Source of the DNA: Hydrogenophaga sp. IBVHS1
Lineage (GTDB): Bacteria; Pseudomonadota; Gammaproteobacteria; Burkholderiales; Burkholderiaceae_C
Direction of reading: 5' to 3'
Assembly: GCF_002127265.1 (NCBI RefSeq)
Contig: NZ_NFUU01000001.1
Coordinates: forward strand, 1,178,001-1,242,000
DNA: 64,000 nucleotides
A program made the translations under genes and the position numbers. Under the pieces are notes generated by a model that saw only the letters and a program-made list of their open reading frames with translations, was not told the DNA's origin and made no database searches. Numbering within the stretch: the stretch's first letter is position 1; each line of letters starts with the position of its first letter. Shown here one piece after another: positions 38,746-48,502 of the stretch.

Positions 38746-39654
38746 TCAACGCGCGTTCAGCTTCTCCAGCGTGTGACGAATGAGATCCAGCGTGTTCTGC
38801 TGCGTCAAAGTGGCCGGACGCTGCGCGCTGATCGCCAGGCACAACCGGGTGCGCAGCGGCGGCTCGTTTACCTGCCGCATGCGGTAGGCCGAAGGTCGGA
38901 TCGAGCTGGCCACCGCGTTGCGCGAAAGCAGCGCGGCACCTGCGCCGTCGGCCACCAGGTCCAGGATGGCCGAAACGCCGTCGATCTCCAGCGCCACCAG
39001 GGGTCTGCAGCCGATGTTGGCCATTTCGGCCTCCACATGCATGCGGATGGCGTTGGGCCGGCTGGGGATGACCAGCGGGAGTGCGGCAACCTCGCGCAGG
39101 GGAATCGGAGGCGGTGGAGGATCTTCAGGCAGGCCGGGTGGACGCGGTTCCACCAGCATCAGGTCTTCGTCATACAGCGGGTGAATGTCCAGTTCGGGTG
39201 CGGGCTGCGCGTTGTAAAGCACGGCTATGTCCAGCCGCCCGTTCACCAGCCATTCCTGCATGGTGACCGAGAGGCCTTCGCTGATGGACAGGCTGGCCTG
39301 CGGCAGTTGCAGGCGAAAGGCGCGGGTGAGCGGCACCGCCAGTACGCGCGCCAGCGTGGGCGGCAAGCCAATGGCCACGCGCCCGGCCAGCGCACCGCGC
39401 ACCCGGCCCAGCTCCTCCCGCGCCCGCTCCACCTGGTGCAGGATGCCGCGCCCATGGGCCAGCAGCAGCTTGCCGGCTTCGGTGGGCACGGCGCCGCGTC
39501 CGTTGCGCACCAGCAGGTTCTGGCGCAACTCCACTTCCAGCAGGCGCACCTGGCGCGAAAGGGCAGGTTGCGCCACGTGCAGCGCCATGGCCGCCCGGGT
39601 GAAGCTGCCCAGTTCGGCGACACGCACGAAGTACTCGAGTTGCTTGAGGTCCAT
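38746..39654 (-). CDS. LysR-family regulator of the protocatechuate operon
   Basis: This 302-residue protein has the LysR winged helix (QLEYFVRVAELGSFTRAAMALHVAQPALSRQV, about residues 5-36, given in two parts) and an effector domain. It is divergent from the 4,5-cleavage operon and is likely its activator, like LigR or PmdR. Its effector is probably a pathway intermediate such as protocatechuate or hydroxymuconate semialdehyde derivatives; this is inferred from position. Confidence 0.83.
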   Translation of the reverse strand: MDLKQLEYFVRVAELGSFTRAAMALHVAQPALSRQVRLLEVELRQNLLVRNGRGAVPTEAGKLLLAHGRGILHQVERAREELGRVRGALAGRVAIGLPPTLARVLAVPLTRAFRLQLPQASLSISEGLSVTMQEWLVNGRLDIAVLYNAQPAPELDIHPLYDEDLMLVEPRPPGLPEDPPPPPIPLREVAALPLVIPSRPNAIRMHVEAEMANIGCRPLVALEIDGVSAILDLVADGAGAALLSRNAVASSIRPSAYRMRQVNEPPLRTRLCLAISAQRPATLTQQNTLDLIRHTLEKLNAR

Positions 39655-39702
39655 GGAATTCGGTGTTGGCTGGAGTTCGGATCATAGTTATGTTTTTTTG
39701 TT

Positions 39703-39713
39703 CTAGCTGCTAG
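39703..39713. promoter_or_regulatory. Palindrome between LysR gene and protocatechuate operon
   Basis: CTAGC-T-GCTAG (39703-39713) lies in the 128-bp divergent region, next to an AT-rich CATAGTTATG dyad (39683-39692). Either could be the LysR site; neither has clear T-N11-A spacing with long arms. Confidence 0.3.
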
Positions 39714-39782
39714 CGGGACTACGACTTTTCTTGGGGCTTCTGCCGGTCCACAATGGCCGGTCTTCAAGCCGGCTTACCTTCC

Positions 39783-40475
39783 ATGTCACTCCCAATCCAA
39801 GGTATTTCCTCCATGGCCACGCGCCAGGTGCTGGCCGAACTGGTGGCCGCCTACGGTGCGCGCGCCGCGGGCCCGATCACGATCGAGGCGGTGGGCGGCG
39901 TGGATGCGGCCAAACGCGTGCAGGCTGGCGAAGCCTTCGATCTGGTGGTGCTGGCTTCGGACGCCATCGACAAACTCATTTCCGCCGGCCACCTGCGCGC
40001 CGGCAGTCGGGTCGACCTGGTGCGCTCGGGCGTGGCGGTGGCGGTGCGCGCCGGTGCTGCCTTGCCTGATCTGTCGACCGAAGATGCTTTGCGCGCTGCC
40101 GTGCTGGCCGCGCGCAGTGTGAGCTGCTCCACCGGCCCGAGCGGCGTTGCTCTGGGCAAGCTCTTCGAGCGTTGGGGCATTGCGGACCAGATCGCCGGCC
40201 GCATGGTGCAGGCGCCGCCCGGTGTGCCGGTGGGCACGCTGGTGGCGCGGGGCGAGGTGGAACTGGGTTTTCAGCAACTCAGCGAACTGCTGCACGTCGA
40301 GGGCATCACGGTCGCCGGGCCACTGCCACCGGCCATTCAGATCGTCACCACTTTTTCTGCCGGCATTCCCGTGGGCACCGCGCGGGCCGAAGAGGTCAGG
40401 GCATTGCTCGACTTCATGGTTTCGCCCGCCGCCGACGAAGCCAAGCAACGCCAGGGCATGGAGCCCGCGCGCTGA
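39783..40475 (+). CDS. ModA-like substrate-binding-domain protein without signal peptide
   Basis: The 230-residue protein has the fold of molybdate-type (type II) binding proteins: ATRQVLAELVAAYG, EAVGGVDAAKRVQAGEAFDLVVLASDAID, and PSGVALGKLFERWGI. The N-terminus (MSLPIQGISSMATRQ) has no hydrophobic signal, so it is predicted cytoplasmic. It is the first gene of the protocatechuate operon, 20 bp before ligJ. Its role is unknown; a possible ligand-sensing or tautomerase-like role in the pathway is only a guess. Confidence 0.75.
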   Translation: MSLPIQGISSMATRQVLAELVAAYGARAAGPITIEAVGGVDAAKRVQAGEAFDLVVLASDAIDKLISAGHLRAGSRVDLVRSGVAVAVRAGAALPDLSTEDALRAAVLAARSVSCSTGPSGVALGKLFERWGIADQIAGRMVQAPPGVPVGTLVARGEVELGFQQLSELLHVEGITVAGPLPPAIQIVTTFSAGIPVGTARAEEVRALLDFMVSPAADEAKQRQGMEPAR

Positions 40476-40495
40476 CACAACAACCAGGAGCACCC

Positions 40496-41530
40496 ATGAG
40501 TCTGATCATCGATTGCCACGGCCACTACACCACGGCCCCCAAGGCGCTGGAGAACTGGCGCAACCAGCAGATTGCGGGCATCAAGGACCCGGCGACGATG
40601 CCCAGGGTGGCGGACCTGAAGATCAGCGACGACGAGCTGCGCGTGTCCATTGAGACCAACCAGCTCAAGCTGATGAAGGAGCGCGGCAGCGACCTCACGC
40701 TGTTTTCGCCGCGCGCGAGCTTCATGGCGCACCACATCGGCGACCTCCATGTGTCGAGCACCTGGGCCGCCATCTGCAATGAACTGTGCTATCGCGTCTC
40801 CACGCTGTTTCCCGATCATTTCGTGCCGGTGGCCATGCTGCCGCAATCGCCCGGAGTCGATCCGGCTACCTGCATCCCCGAGCTGGAGAAGTGCGTCAAG
40901 GAGTACGGCGCGGTTGGCATCAACCTCAACCCCGATCCTTCGGGTGGTCACTGGAACAGCCCGCCCCTGACCGACAGGCACTGGTACCCCATCTACGAGA
41001 AGATGGTGGAGTACGACCTGCCCGCCATGATCCACGTGAGCACGAGCTGCAATGCGTGCTTCCACACCACGGGCGCGCACTACCTGAACGCCGACACCAC
41101 CGCGTTCATGCAATGCATTCAGGGTGATCTGTTCAAGGATTTCCCGACGCTGAAGTTCCTCATTCCGCACGGTGGCGGTGCGGTGCCCTACCACTGGGGC
41201 CGTTTCCGGGGTCTCGCGCAGGAAATGAAGAAGCCCTTGCTCGACACCCACGTGATGAACAACATCTTCTTCGACACCTGCGTCTACCACCAGCCCGGCA
41301 TCGACCTGCTCAACACGGTGATTCCGGTGAAGAACGTGCTGTTTGCCAGCGAAATGATTGGTGCGGTGCGGGGCATCGACCCCACCACCGGCCATTACTA
41401 CGACGACACCAAGCGCTACATCGAAGCGTCGAAGATCCTGAGTGCGGACGACAAGCACCAGATCTACGAAGGCAACGTGCGCCGCGTGTTCCCGCGCCTC
41501 GATGAGCGCCTGAAAGCCAAAGGAATCTGA
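40496..41530 (+). CDS. ligJ: 4-Oxalomesaconate hydratase (LigJ-type)
   Basis: It hydrates 4-oxalomesaconate to 4-carboxy-4-hydroxy-2-oxoadipate in the 4,5-cleavage pathway. The 344-residue protein is an amidohydrolase-fold enzyme: [18 protein letters not shown] at the N-terminus, [18 protein letters not shown], and the zinc-ligand region [24 protein letters not shown] lies before the ATG at 40496. It is followed by ligK at one base. Confidence 0.92.
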   Translation: MSLIIDCHGHYTTAPKALENWRNQQIAGIKDPATMPRVADLKISDDELRVSIETNQLKLMKERGSDLTLFSPRASFMAHHIGDLHVSSTWAAICNELCYRVSTLFPDHFVPVAMLPQSPGVDPATCIPELEKCVKEYGAVGINLNPDPSGGHWNSPPLTDRHWYPIYEKMVEYDLPAMIHVSTSCNACFHTTGAHYLNADTTAFMQCIQGDLFKDFPTLKFLIPHGGGAVPYHWGRFRGLAQEMKKPLLDTHVMNNIFFDTCVYHQPGIDLLNTVIPVKNVLFASEMIGAVRGIDPTTGHYYDDTKRYIEASKILSADDKHQIYEGNVRRVFPRLDERLKAKGI

Positions 41531-41531
41531 C

Positions 41532-42215
41532 ATGTACGAACTCGGCGTTGTCTACCGCAACATCACCCGCGCCGACCGCGCAGCCGCCGACGGCCTGGCA
41601 GCGCTCGGCTCGGCCACGGTGCACGAGGCCATGGGTCGCGTGGGTCTGCTCAAGCCGTACATGCGGCCCATCTACCCCGGCCAGCAAGTCAGCGGAACGG
41701 CCGTTACCGTGCTGCTGCAGCCCGGTGACAACTGGATGATGCATGTGGCCGCCGAGCAGATCCAGCCGGGTGACATCGTGGTGGCCACCGTCACCGCCGA
41801 GTGCACCGACGGCTTCTTCGGCGATCTGCTGGCCACCTCGTTCCAGGCGCGCGGTGCGCGTGCGCTGGTGATCGACGGCGGCGTGCGCGACGTGAAAGAG
41901 CTGCAGAAGATGAACTTCCCTGTGTGGAGCAAAGCCATTTCCAGCAAGGGCACCATCAAGGCCACGCTGGGCTCGGTGAACATTCCCATCGTGTGCGCGG
42001 GCATGCTGGTGACACCGGGTGACGTGATCGTGGCAGACGACGACGGCGTGGTGTGTGTGCCCGCCGCGCGCGCCGCCGCCACACTCGAAGCCGCGCAGAA
42101 ACGTGAAAGCTTCGAGGGCGAGAAGCGCGCCAAGCTGGCCAGTGGCGTGCTTGGGTTGGACATGTACAAGATGCGCGAGCCGCTGGCGGCTGCCGGCCTC
42201 AAGTACATCGATTGA
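41532..42215 (+). CDS. ligK: 4-Carboxy-4-hydroxy-2-oxoadipate aldolase / oxaloacetate decarboxylase (LigK)
   Basis: It splits 4-carboxy-4-hydroxy-2-oxoadipate into pyruvate and oxaloacetate, the last step of the pathway. The 227-residue protein has the RraA/HMG aldolase fold, with [34 protein letters not shown] and the metal/catalytic region [16 protein letters not shown]; the Arg-Asp of GGVRDV is conserved in the family. It starts one base after ligJ. Confidence 0.93.
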   Translation: MYELGVVYRNITRADRAAADGLAALGSATVHEAMGRVGLLKPYMRPIYPGQQVSGTAVTVLLQPGDNWMMHVAAEQIQPGDIVVATVTAECTDGFFGDLLATSFQARGARALVIDGGVRDVKELQKMNFPVWSKAISSKGTIKATLGSVNIPIVCAGMLVTPGDVIVADDDGVVCVPAARAAATLEAAQKRESFEGEKRAKLASGVLGLDMYKMREPLAAAGLKYID

Positions 42216-42224
42216 AAGCACGCC

Positions 42225-43157
42225 ATGAGCAAACCGACATCCGGTGATTTCACCAAGACCCCTGGCTGGCTCGACTGGTACAGCGGCCCGAGCAAGCCCC
42301 GCTTCCAGGTGCCTGCCGGCAGCGTGGACGCGCACTGCCACGTGTTCGGCCCAGGAGCCGAATTTCCCTACGCGCCCGAGCGCAAGTACACGCCTTGCGA
42401 CGCGAGCAAGCAGCAGCTCTTCGCGCTGCGCGACCACCTCGGTTTCGCGCGCAACGTGGTGGTGCAGGCCACTTGCCACGGCGCCGACAACCGCGCGCTG
42501 GTCGACGCACTGGTGCATTCCAACGGCAAGGCGCGTGGAGTGGCCACCGTCAAGCGCAGCGTGACCGATAAAGAACTGCAGACCCTGCACGCTGCCGGTG
42601 TGCGCGGGGTGCGCTTCAATTTCGTCAAGCGCCTGGTGGACTTCACCCCCAAGGAAGAGTTGATGGAGATCGCTGCGCGCATCCACAAGCTGGGCTGGCA
42701 CGTGGTCATCTATTTCGAGGCGGTGGACCTGCCCGAGCTGTGGGACTTCTTCACAGCGCTGCCCACCACCGTGGTGGTGGACCACATGGGCCGCCCCGAC
42801 GTGAGCAAACCGGTGGACGGTCCGGAGTTCGAGCTGTTCCTGAAATTCATGCGCCAGCACCCCAATGTGTGGAGCAAGGTGAGTTGCCCGGAGCGACTGT
42901 CCGTCACCGGTCCGAAGGCGCTCAACGGCGAACAGAACGCCTACACCGACGTGATCCCCTTTGCACGCAAGGTGGTGGAGGACTTCCCCGACCGCGTGCT
43001 CTGGGGCACCGACTGGCCGCACCCCAACCTGAAGGACCATATGCCCGACGATGGCCTGCTGGTCGATTTCATCCCGCACATCGCGAAAACGCCCGAGCTG
43101 CAGAAGAAGCTGCTGGTGAGCAACCCGATGCGCCTGTACTGGCCGGAGGAAAACTGA
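42225..43157 (+). CDS. ligI: 2-Pyrone-4,6-dicarboxylate lactonase (LigI)
   Basis: It hydrolyses the lactone 2-pyrone-4,6-dicarboxylate to 4-oxalomesaconate. The 310-residue protein is a metal-independent amidohydrolase-fold enzyme with VDAHCHVFGPGAEFPYAPERKYTP and VLWGTDWPHPNLKDHMPDDG, both typical of LigI (GTDWPHP holds the catalytic Asp). It is nine bases after ligK and one base before ligA. Confidence 0.94.
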   Translation: MSKPTSGDFTKTPGWLDWYSGPSKPRFQVPAGSVDAHCHVFGPGAEFPYAPERKYTPCDASKQQLFALRDHLGFARNVVVQATCHGADNRALVDALVHSNGKARGVATVKRSVTDKELQTLHAAGVRGVRFNFVKRLVDFTPKEELMEIAARIHKLGWHVVIYFEAVDLPELWDFFTALPTTVVVDHMGRPDVSKPVDGPEFELFLKFMRQHPNVWSKVSCPERLSVTGPKALNGEQNAYTDVIPFARKVVEDFPDRVLWGTDWPHPNLKDHMPDDGLLVDFIPHIAKTPELQKKLLVSNPMRLYWPEEN

Positions 43158-43158
43158 A

Positions 43159-43584
43159 ATGCCACTCGATAAACCCTACCTGGACGTGCCGGGCACGACC
43201 ATCTTCGACGCCGAGCAAAGCCGCAAGGGCTACTGGCTCAACCAGTTCTGCATGAGCCTCATGAAGGCCGAGAACCGCGAGCGGTTCAAAGCCGACGAGC
43301 GCGCCTACCTTGACGAGTGGGCCATGACCGAAGAGCAGAAGCAGGCCGTGCTCGCGCGAGACCTGAACTGGTGCATCCGCTTGGGCGGCAACATCTACTT
43401 TCTGGCCAAGATCGGCGCCACCGACGGCAAGAGCTTCCAGCAGATGGCGGGCTCCATGACCGGCATGACCGAGGACGAGTACCGCAACATGATGATCGCC
43501 GGTGGCCGTTCGGCCGAAGGCAATCGCGTGGTGGGCGAAGACGGTGATGCGCAGGCACATCGGCAACCCCAAGGCAAGAAATGA
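43159..43584 (+). CDS. ligA: Protocatechuate 4,5-dioxygenase alpha subunit (LigA)
   Basis: LigA is the small subunit that covers the active site of LigB. The 141-residue protein matches the family: KPYLDVPGTTIFDAEQSRKGYWLN, then FCMSLMKAENRERFKADERAYLDEW. It is followed by a 66-nt gap, longer than the other gaps of the operon, before ligB. Confidence 0.94.
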   Translation: MPLDKPYLDVPGTTIFDAEQSRKGYWLNQFCMSLMKAENRERFKADERAYLDEWAMTEEQKQAVLARDLNWCIRLGGNIYFLAKIGATDGKSFQQMAGSMTGMTEDEYRNMMIAGGRSAEGNRVVGEDGDAQAHRQPQGKK

Positions 43585-44517
<933 letters not shown>

Positions 44518-44518
44518 C

Positions 44519-45484
44519 ATGACCAGTAAAACCATCAAAGTCGCCCTCGCGGGCGCCGGCGCCTTCGGCGTCAAGCACCTGGACGGCATCAAGAACATCG
44601 ACGGCGTCGAGGTGATCTCGGTCATCGGGCGTGAGCTCGACAAGACGAAGGAAGTGGCCGCCAGGTACGGCATCGGGCATGTGACCACCGAGCTCTCCGA
44701 GAGCCTGGCGCTCAAGGAGCTGGACGCCGTGATCCTGTGCACGCCGACGCAGATGCACGCGGAGCAGACCATCGCGTGCCTGAATGCCGGCAAGCACGTG
44801 CAGGTGGAGATTCCACTGGCCGACAGCCTCAAGGGTGCGCAGGACGTGGTGGCGCTGCAGAAGAAAACCGGGCTGGTGGCCATGTGCGGCCACACGCGCC
44901 GCTTCAACCCCAGCCACCAGTACGTCAACCAGGAAATCACGGCAGGCAGGTTCAACATCCAGCAGATGGATGTGCAGACGTATTTCTTCCGCCGCACCAA
45001 CACCAACGCGCTGGGCCAGGCCCGCAGCTGGACCGACCACCTGCTGTGGCACCACGCGGCCCACACCGTGGACCTGTTCGCCTACCAGTGCGGCAGCCCG
45101 ATCGTGCAGGCCAATGCCGTGCAAGGCCCGATCCACCCGGTGTTGGGGATCGCCATGGACATGAGCATCCAGCTGAAGGCCGCCAATGGCGCCATCTGCA
45201 CGCTCAGTCTCAGCTTCAACAACGACGGCCCGCTCGGCACCTTTTTCCGCTACATCGGCGACACGGCGACCTACATCGCCCGCTACGACGACCTCTTCAA
45301 CGGCAAGGAAGAAAAGATCGATGTGTCGAAAGTGGCGGTGAGCATGAACGGCATCGAGCTGCAGGACCGCGAGTTCTTCGCCGCCATCAAGGAGGGCCGC
45401 GAGCCCAATTCCAGCGTGGCCCAGGTGCTGGCCTGTTATGAAGTGTTGAACAAGCTGGAACAACAACTGAACGCGAACGGTTGA
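44519..45484 (+). CDS. ligC: 4-Carboxy-2-hydroxymuconate-6-semialdehyde dehydrogenase (LigC)
   Basis: It oxidises the hemiacetal form of the ring-cleavage product to 2-pyrone-4,6-dicarboxylate with NADP+. The 321-residue Gfo/Idh/MocA-type protein begins with the Rossmann motif VALAGAGAFGVKHLDGI and has the EIPLADSLKGAQ segment and a C-terminal alpha/beta domain, as in LigC. It starts one base after ligB. Confidence 0.94.
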   Translation: MTSKTIKVALAGAGAFGVKHLDGIKNIDGVEVISVIGRELDKTKEVAARYGIGHVTTELSESLALKELDAVILCTPTQMHAEQTIACLNAGKHVQVEIPLADSLKGAQDVVALQKKTGLVAMCGHTRRFNPSHQYVNQEITAGRFNIQQMDVQTYFFRRTNTNALGQARSWTDHLLWHHAAHTVDLFAYQCGSPIVQANAVQGPIHPVLGIAMDMSIQLKAANGAICTLSLSFNNDGPLGTFFRYIGDTATYIARYDDLFNGKEEKIDVSKVAVSMNGIELQDREFFAAIKEGREPNSSVAQVLACYEVLNKLEQQLNANG

Positions 45485-45489
45485 GCGCG

Positions 45490-46491
45490 ATGCAGCAACG
45501 ACAACTCGGCCCCTTCAAGGTCTCGGCCATCGGCCTGGGCTGCATGAATATCTGCCATGCCTACGGCGCGCCGATTCCCGCAGCGGACGCGGAACGCCTC
45601 CTGCTCACCGCGCTCGACCTCGGCGTGACCCACTTCGACACGGCAGCCCTGTACGGCTTCGGTGCGAGCGAAACGGTGGTGGGCAAGGCGCTATCAAAAC
45701 ACCGCAGCCAGTTCACACTGGCGAGCAAGTGCGGCATGCAGGGCGTGGACGTGGCCGGCGACGGCAAGCTGGTACGTGTGATCGACGGCCGACCCGAGAC
45801 GCTGCGCGCCACTTGCGAAGCGGCACTGAAGCGCCTGAAGACCGATGTGATCGATCTCTACTACCTGCACCGCTGGGACAAAGCAGTGCCGGTGGAAGAG
45901 AGCGTGGGCGGGCTCAGCGACCTGGTGCGCGCCGGCAAGATTCAGAGCATCGGTTTGTCCGAAGTGTCGGCAGACACCCTGCGCAAGGCGCACGCGGTGC
46001 ACCCCATTGCGGCGGTGCAGACCGAGTATTCGCTGTGGACGCGCAACCCCGAGATAGCGGTGCTTGAGGCCTGCCGTGAACTCGGCGTGAGTTTTGTGGC
46101 CTTCAGCCCGGTGGCTCGCGGGTTTTTGTGCGGCGAGATCGACCTGGCCGCGCTGGATGCCAAGGACATCCGCCGCACCATGCCGCGCTTCTCGCCCGAA
46201 AATTACGCCGCCAACCTCAAGCTGCTGGCGCCTTTTGAGGCCATCGCGCGCGAAGTGGGTTGCACGCCGGCGCAGCTGGCCATTGCATGGCTGCTGCACA
46301 AGGGCGACGACCTCCTGCCGATTCCCGGTACCGCCCGGCAGGACCACCTGCGCGACAACATCGACGCGGCGGACGTGAAGCTGGATGCGGCGACGATGGC
46401 CAGGCTCGAGGCGCTGATCAACCAGCAAACGGTGAGTGGCAACCGCTACAACGAGCAGGCGAACCGCGAAGTCGACACCGAAAGCTATTGA
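45490..46491 (+). CDS. Aldo-keto reductase
   Basis: The 333-residue protein has the AKR barrel: QRQLGPFKVSAIGLGCMN, the catalytic Asp-Tyr-Lys-His set in FDTAALYGFG (Asp/Tyr), SKCGMQ (Lys) and YYLHRWD (His), and IQSIGLSEVS. The ATG at 45490 is preferred over a TTG three codons upstream. It is the last gene of the protocatechuate operon, 5 bp after ligC, and may reduce an aldehyde or ketone by-product of the aromatic route; substrate unknown. Confidence 0.87.
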   Translation: MQQRQLGPFKVSAIGLGCMNICHAYGAPIPAADAERLLLTALDLGVTHFDTAALYGFGASETVVGKALSKHRSQFTLASKCGMQGVDVAGDGKLVRVIDGRPETLRATCEAALKRLKTDVIDLYYLHRWDKAVPVEESVGGLSDLVRAGKIQSIGLSEVSADTLRKAHAVHPIAAVQTEYSLWTRNPEIAVLEACRELGVSFVAFSPVARGFLCGEIDLAALDAKDIRRTMPRFSPENYAANLKLLAPFEAIAREVGCTPAQLAIAWLLHKGDDLLPIPGTARQDHLRDNIDAADVKLDAATMARLEALINQQTVSGNRYNEQANREVDTESY

Positions 46492-46494
46492 CCG

Positions 46495-46863
46495 TCAGGC
46501 GCCGCCGCGAAACAGCGAAAAGCCCCAGGCCGTGAACTTGAACGGCAGGTGGTAGTGCTGAACCGGGTCGGCGATGTGGAAGCGGTAGGGCACCACTTCC
46601 AGAAACACCGGGCCACCCGTGGCATGGCCCTGGCTGCGGTAGAAGTCGCCCACCGAAAAGCGCACTTCGTAGCCGCCAGCGGTGATCGCTTCGCTCATGA
46701 GGGTGGGGTGATGCAGCAGCCCGTTGCTGCCCACACGCCCTTCGGCCAGCGGAGCGCCCTGGGGCAGGCCATCGGGCCCCAGGCGGACCACTTCCACACC
46801 CAGGCCCACAGCCAACCGGCCGCTGGCCACGTCCACACAATGAATCGAGATGCCGCCGCTCAT
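46495..46863 (-). CDS. uraH: 5-Hydroxyisourate hydrolase (UraH)
   Basis: It hydrolyses 5-hydroxyisourate from urate oxidation to OHCU. The 122-residue transthyretin-like protein has the active-site His in SIHCVDVASGR, the Arg in AEGRVGSNG and a second His in HYHLPFKFTAWG. The family's C-terminal YRGS is here FRGGA, a small departure. The ATG at 46863 is chosen by homology. It is the last gene of the ureide operon. Confidence 0.88.
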   Translation of the reverse strand: MSGGISIHCVDVASGRLAVGLGVEVVRLGPDGLPQGAPLAEGRVGSNGLLHHPTLMSEAITAGGYEVRFSVGDFYRSQGHATGGPVFLEVVPYRFHIADPVQHYHLPFKFTAWGFSLFRGGA

Positions 46864-46868
46864 GGCGT

Positions 46869-47843
46869 TCAATTCAGGCGGGCGCCAGACGCCTTCACGG
46901 CCGGTGCCCATTCGTTCACCTGCTCGGTGACGAACTGCGTGAACTGCACGGTGCTCATGGCCTCGGGCTCCACGCCCAGGTCCGCCAGCCGCTTGGCAAC
47001 GTCGGGCCGCGCCACCACCTCGGCCACCGCCTTGTGCACCTTATCCACCACGTCTTTCGGAATGCCCGCCGGTGCCGATATGCCGAGGAAGTTTTCGGCA
47101 ACCAGCTTGGGGTAACCCGCTTCCACCACGCTGGGCACGCTGGGCGACATGGCAGCCCGGCCGCGCGAGGTCACAGCAATGCCCGTGAGCTTGCCGTCTT
47201 TCATGTAGGGCACGTTCTGCGTGAGCGTGTCCACCGCGAACTGCAGCGTACCGCCGAGCAGGTCGTTGTGCATGGGTGAAGAGCCCTTGTACGGCACGTG
47301 TTCCATGTTCAGCTTGTACTGCTGCTTGAACATCTCGCCCACGATGTGTCCGATGGAGCCCACGCCGCCCGAGCCGTAGTTCACCGGTTTGGCCTGCGCG
47401 TTGATCCACTTCACCAGCTCGGGCATGGTCTTGGCCGGCACGGAGGGGTGCACCACGAACACATTGGGCACCGAGCCGATGTAGGCCACGTGCGTGAAGC
47501 TCTTCACCGGGTCGTAGGGCGACTTGTCCATCATGAAAGGCGAGATGCTGATGGGTGCGGTGTTGGAAAGCAGCAGGGTGTAGCCGTCGGGCGCAGCGCG
47601 CGCCACCTCGTTGGCGCCGATGGTGCTGCCCGCGCCAGGCTTGTTCTCCACAATCACGATCTGGCCGAGCTTTTCCTGCAGGCCTGGCTGCAGAAGGCGC
47701 GCCACGATGTCGGACGAGCCTCCTGGAGCGAAGGTGACGACGATCCGGATCGGCTTCTGGGGCCAGGCTTGCGCGTGGGCCTGCGGCAGGGCCAGGCACA
47801 GCAGGGCGGCAATGGCCAGAAAGTGGCGGCGTGGGTTTTTCAT
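46869..47843 (-). CDS. Bug/TctC family substrate-binding protein in the ureide operon
   Basis: This 324-residue protein has a signal peptide (ending PQAHAQ) and the TctC/Bug core (RIVVTFAPGGSSDIVARLL, VENKPGAGSTIGANEVA). The start at 47843 is chosen because it begins the signal peptide; the open frame running up to 48500 is antisense or out-of-frame sequence of uraD. It overlaps uraD by four bases (ATGA) and precedes uraH by 5 bp, so it is likely a purine- or ureide-related binding protein. Confidence 0.87.
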   Translation of the reverse strand: MKNPRRHFLAIAALLCLALPQAHAQAWPQKPIRIVVTFAPGGSSDIVARLLQPGLQEKLGQIVIVENKPGAGSTIGANEVARAAPDGYTLLLSNTAPISISPFMMDKSPYDPVKSFTHVAYIGSVPNVFVVHPSVPAKTMPELVKWINAQAKPVNYGSGGVGSIGHIVGEMFKQQYKLNMEHVPYKGSSPMHNDLLGGTLQFAVDTLTQNVPYMKDGKLTGIAVTSRGRAAMSPSVPSVVEAGYPKLVAENFLGISAPAGIPKDVVDKVHKAVAEVVARPDVAKRLADLGVEPEAMSTVQFTQFVTEQVNEWAPAVKASGARLN

Positions 47844-48424
47844 GATGGGATTCCAGTGTGGGTGAGAACGGGGGGTGAGGGGAGGGGAGCCGGGGGCAGC
47901 ACGGTCTGCGTCAGTCGCCCGCGCATGACTTCGCAGACTTGCTGCAAGGCTGCGTCGCGTTCGGTGGCGTCGTCGTGGCGGAGCCGTTCGTCGAACGCCT
48001 GCAGCACTGAAGCCAGCGTGCCGTGCAGGCGCAGCGCCGCAATGAAGGGGAAGCCAAAGCGTTCGCGGTAGCGAGCGTTCAGGGTTTCGATCCGTTGCAC
48101 GGTGGCGGCGTCCAGAGCCGTCAAACCGAGGCGACCCTGTTCGCTCTGCGAGTCCGCCGTCATGGTTCCCGCCCGGGCTTCCTGTCCGGCCAGTTCGGGG
48201 TGGCGGCGCAGCAGGGCCAGTTGTTCCGCATCGCTCGCACCCAGAATCACATCCGCCATGGCGCGGTAGAGCATGTCCCGGTCGGCAAACGGGCGCGCTG
48301 CCCAGGCGCGTTCTGCGACCCAGGGCGAATGTTCGACCACCGGGCCCAGCAGGGCACAGAAGTCGCTCTGCGGCATGGCCAGAAAGGCATTCCAGGGGAT
48401 GGGCGCAGGGGATGGCGTGCTCAT
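47840..48424 (-). CDS. uraD: 2-Oxo-4-hydroxy-4-carboxy-5-ureidoimidazoline (OHCU) decarboxylase (UraD)
   Basis: It decarboxylates OHCU to S-allantoin. The 194-residue protein has the catalytic His in LLRRHPELAG and the Glu of ADSQSEQGRLGL, with the all-helical fold of the family. The ATG at 48424 is chosen by homology (MSTPSPAPIPWNAFL). It leads the ureide operon and is divergent from a LysR gene; no urate oxidase is in the window. Confidence 0.9.
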   Translation of the reverse strand: MSTPSPAPIPWNAFLAMPQSDFCALLGPVVEHSPWVAERAWAARPFADRDMLYRAMADVILGASDAEQLALLRRHPELAGQEARAGTMTADSQSEQGRLGLTALDAATVQRIETLNARYRERFGFPFIAALRLHGTLASVLQAFDERLRHDDATERDAALQQVCEVMRGRLTQTVLPPAPLPSPPVLTHTGIPS

Positions 48425-48502
48425 GATGGGCGCAGTTTGCGACGCGCATGCATTGCTGTCCATCGCATAATTGGGCACGTTCCATTCTGTTTTTCAGCAC
48501 GC

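Noticed and set aside
39655..39782. A firm LysR operator and promoter for the lig operon
   Set aside because: Only short dyads are visible and no -35/-10 pair with normal spacing could be matched, so I list the palindrome at low confidence only.
46869..48500. A 543-residue binding protein with a long N-terminal extension
   Set aside because: The extension runs through uraD in another frame; the signal peptide starts at 47843, which fixes the real start.
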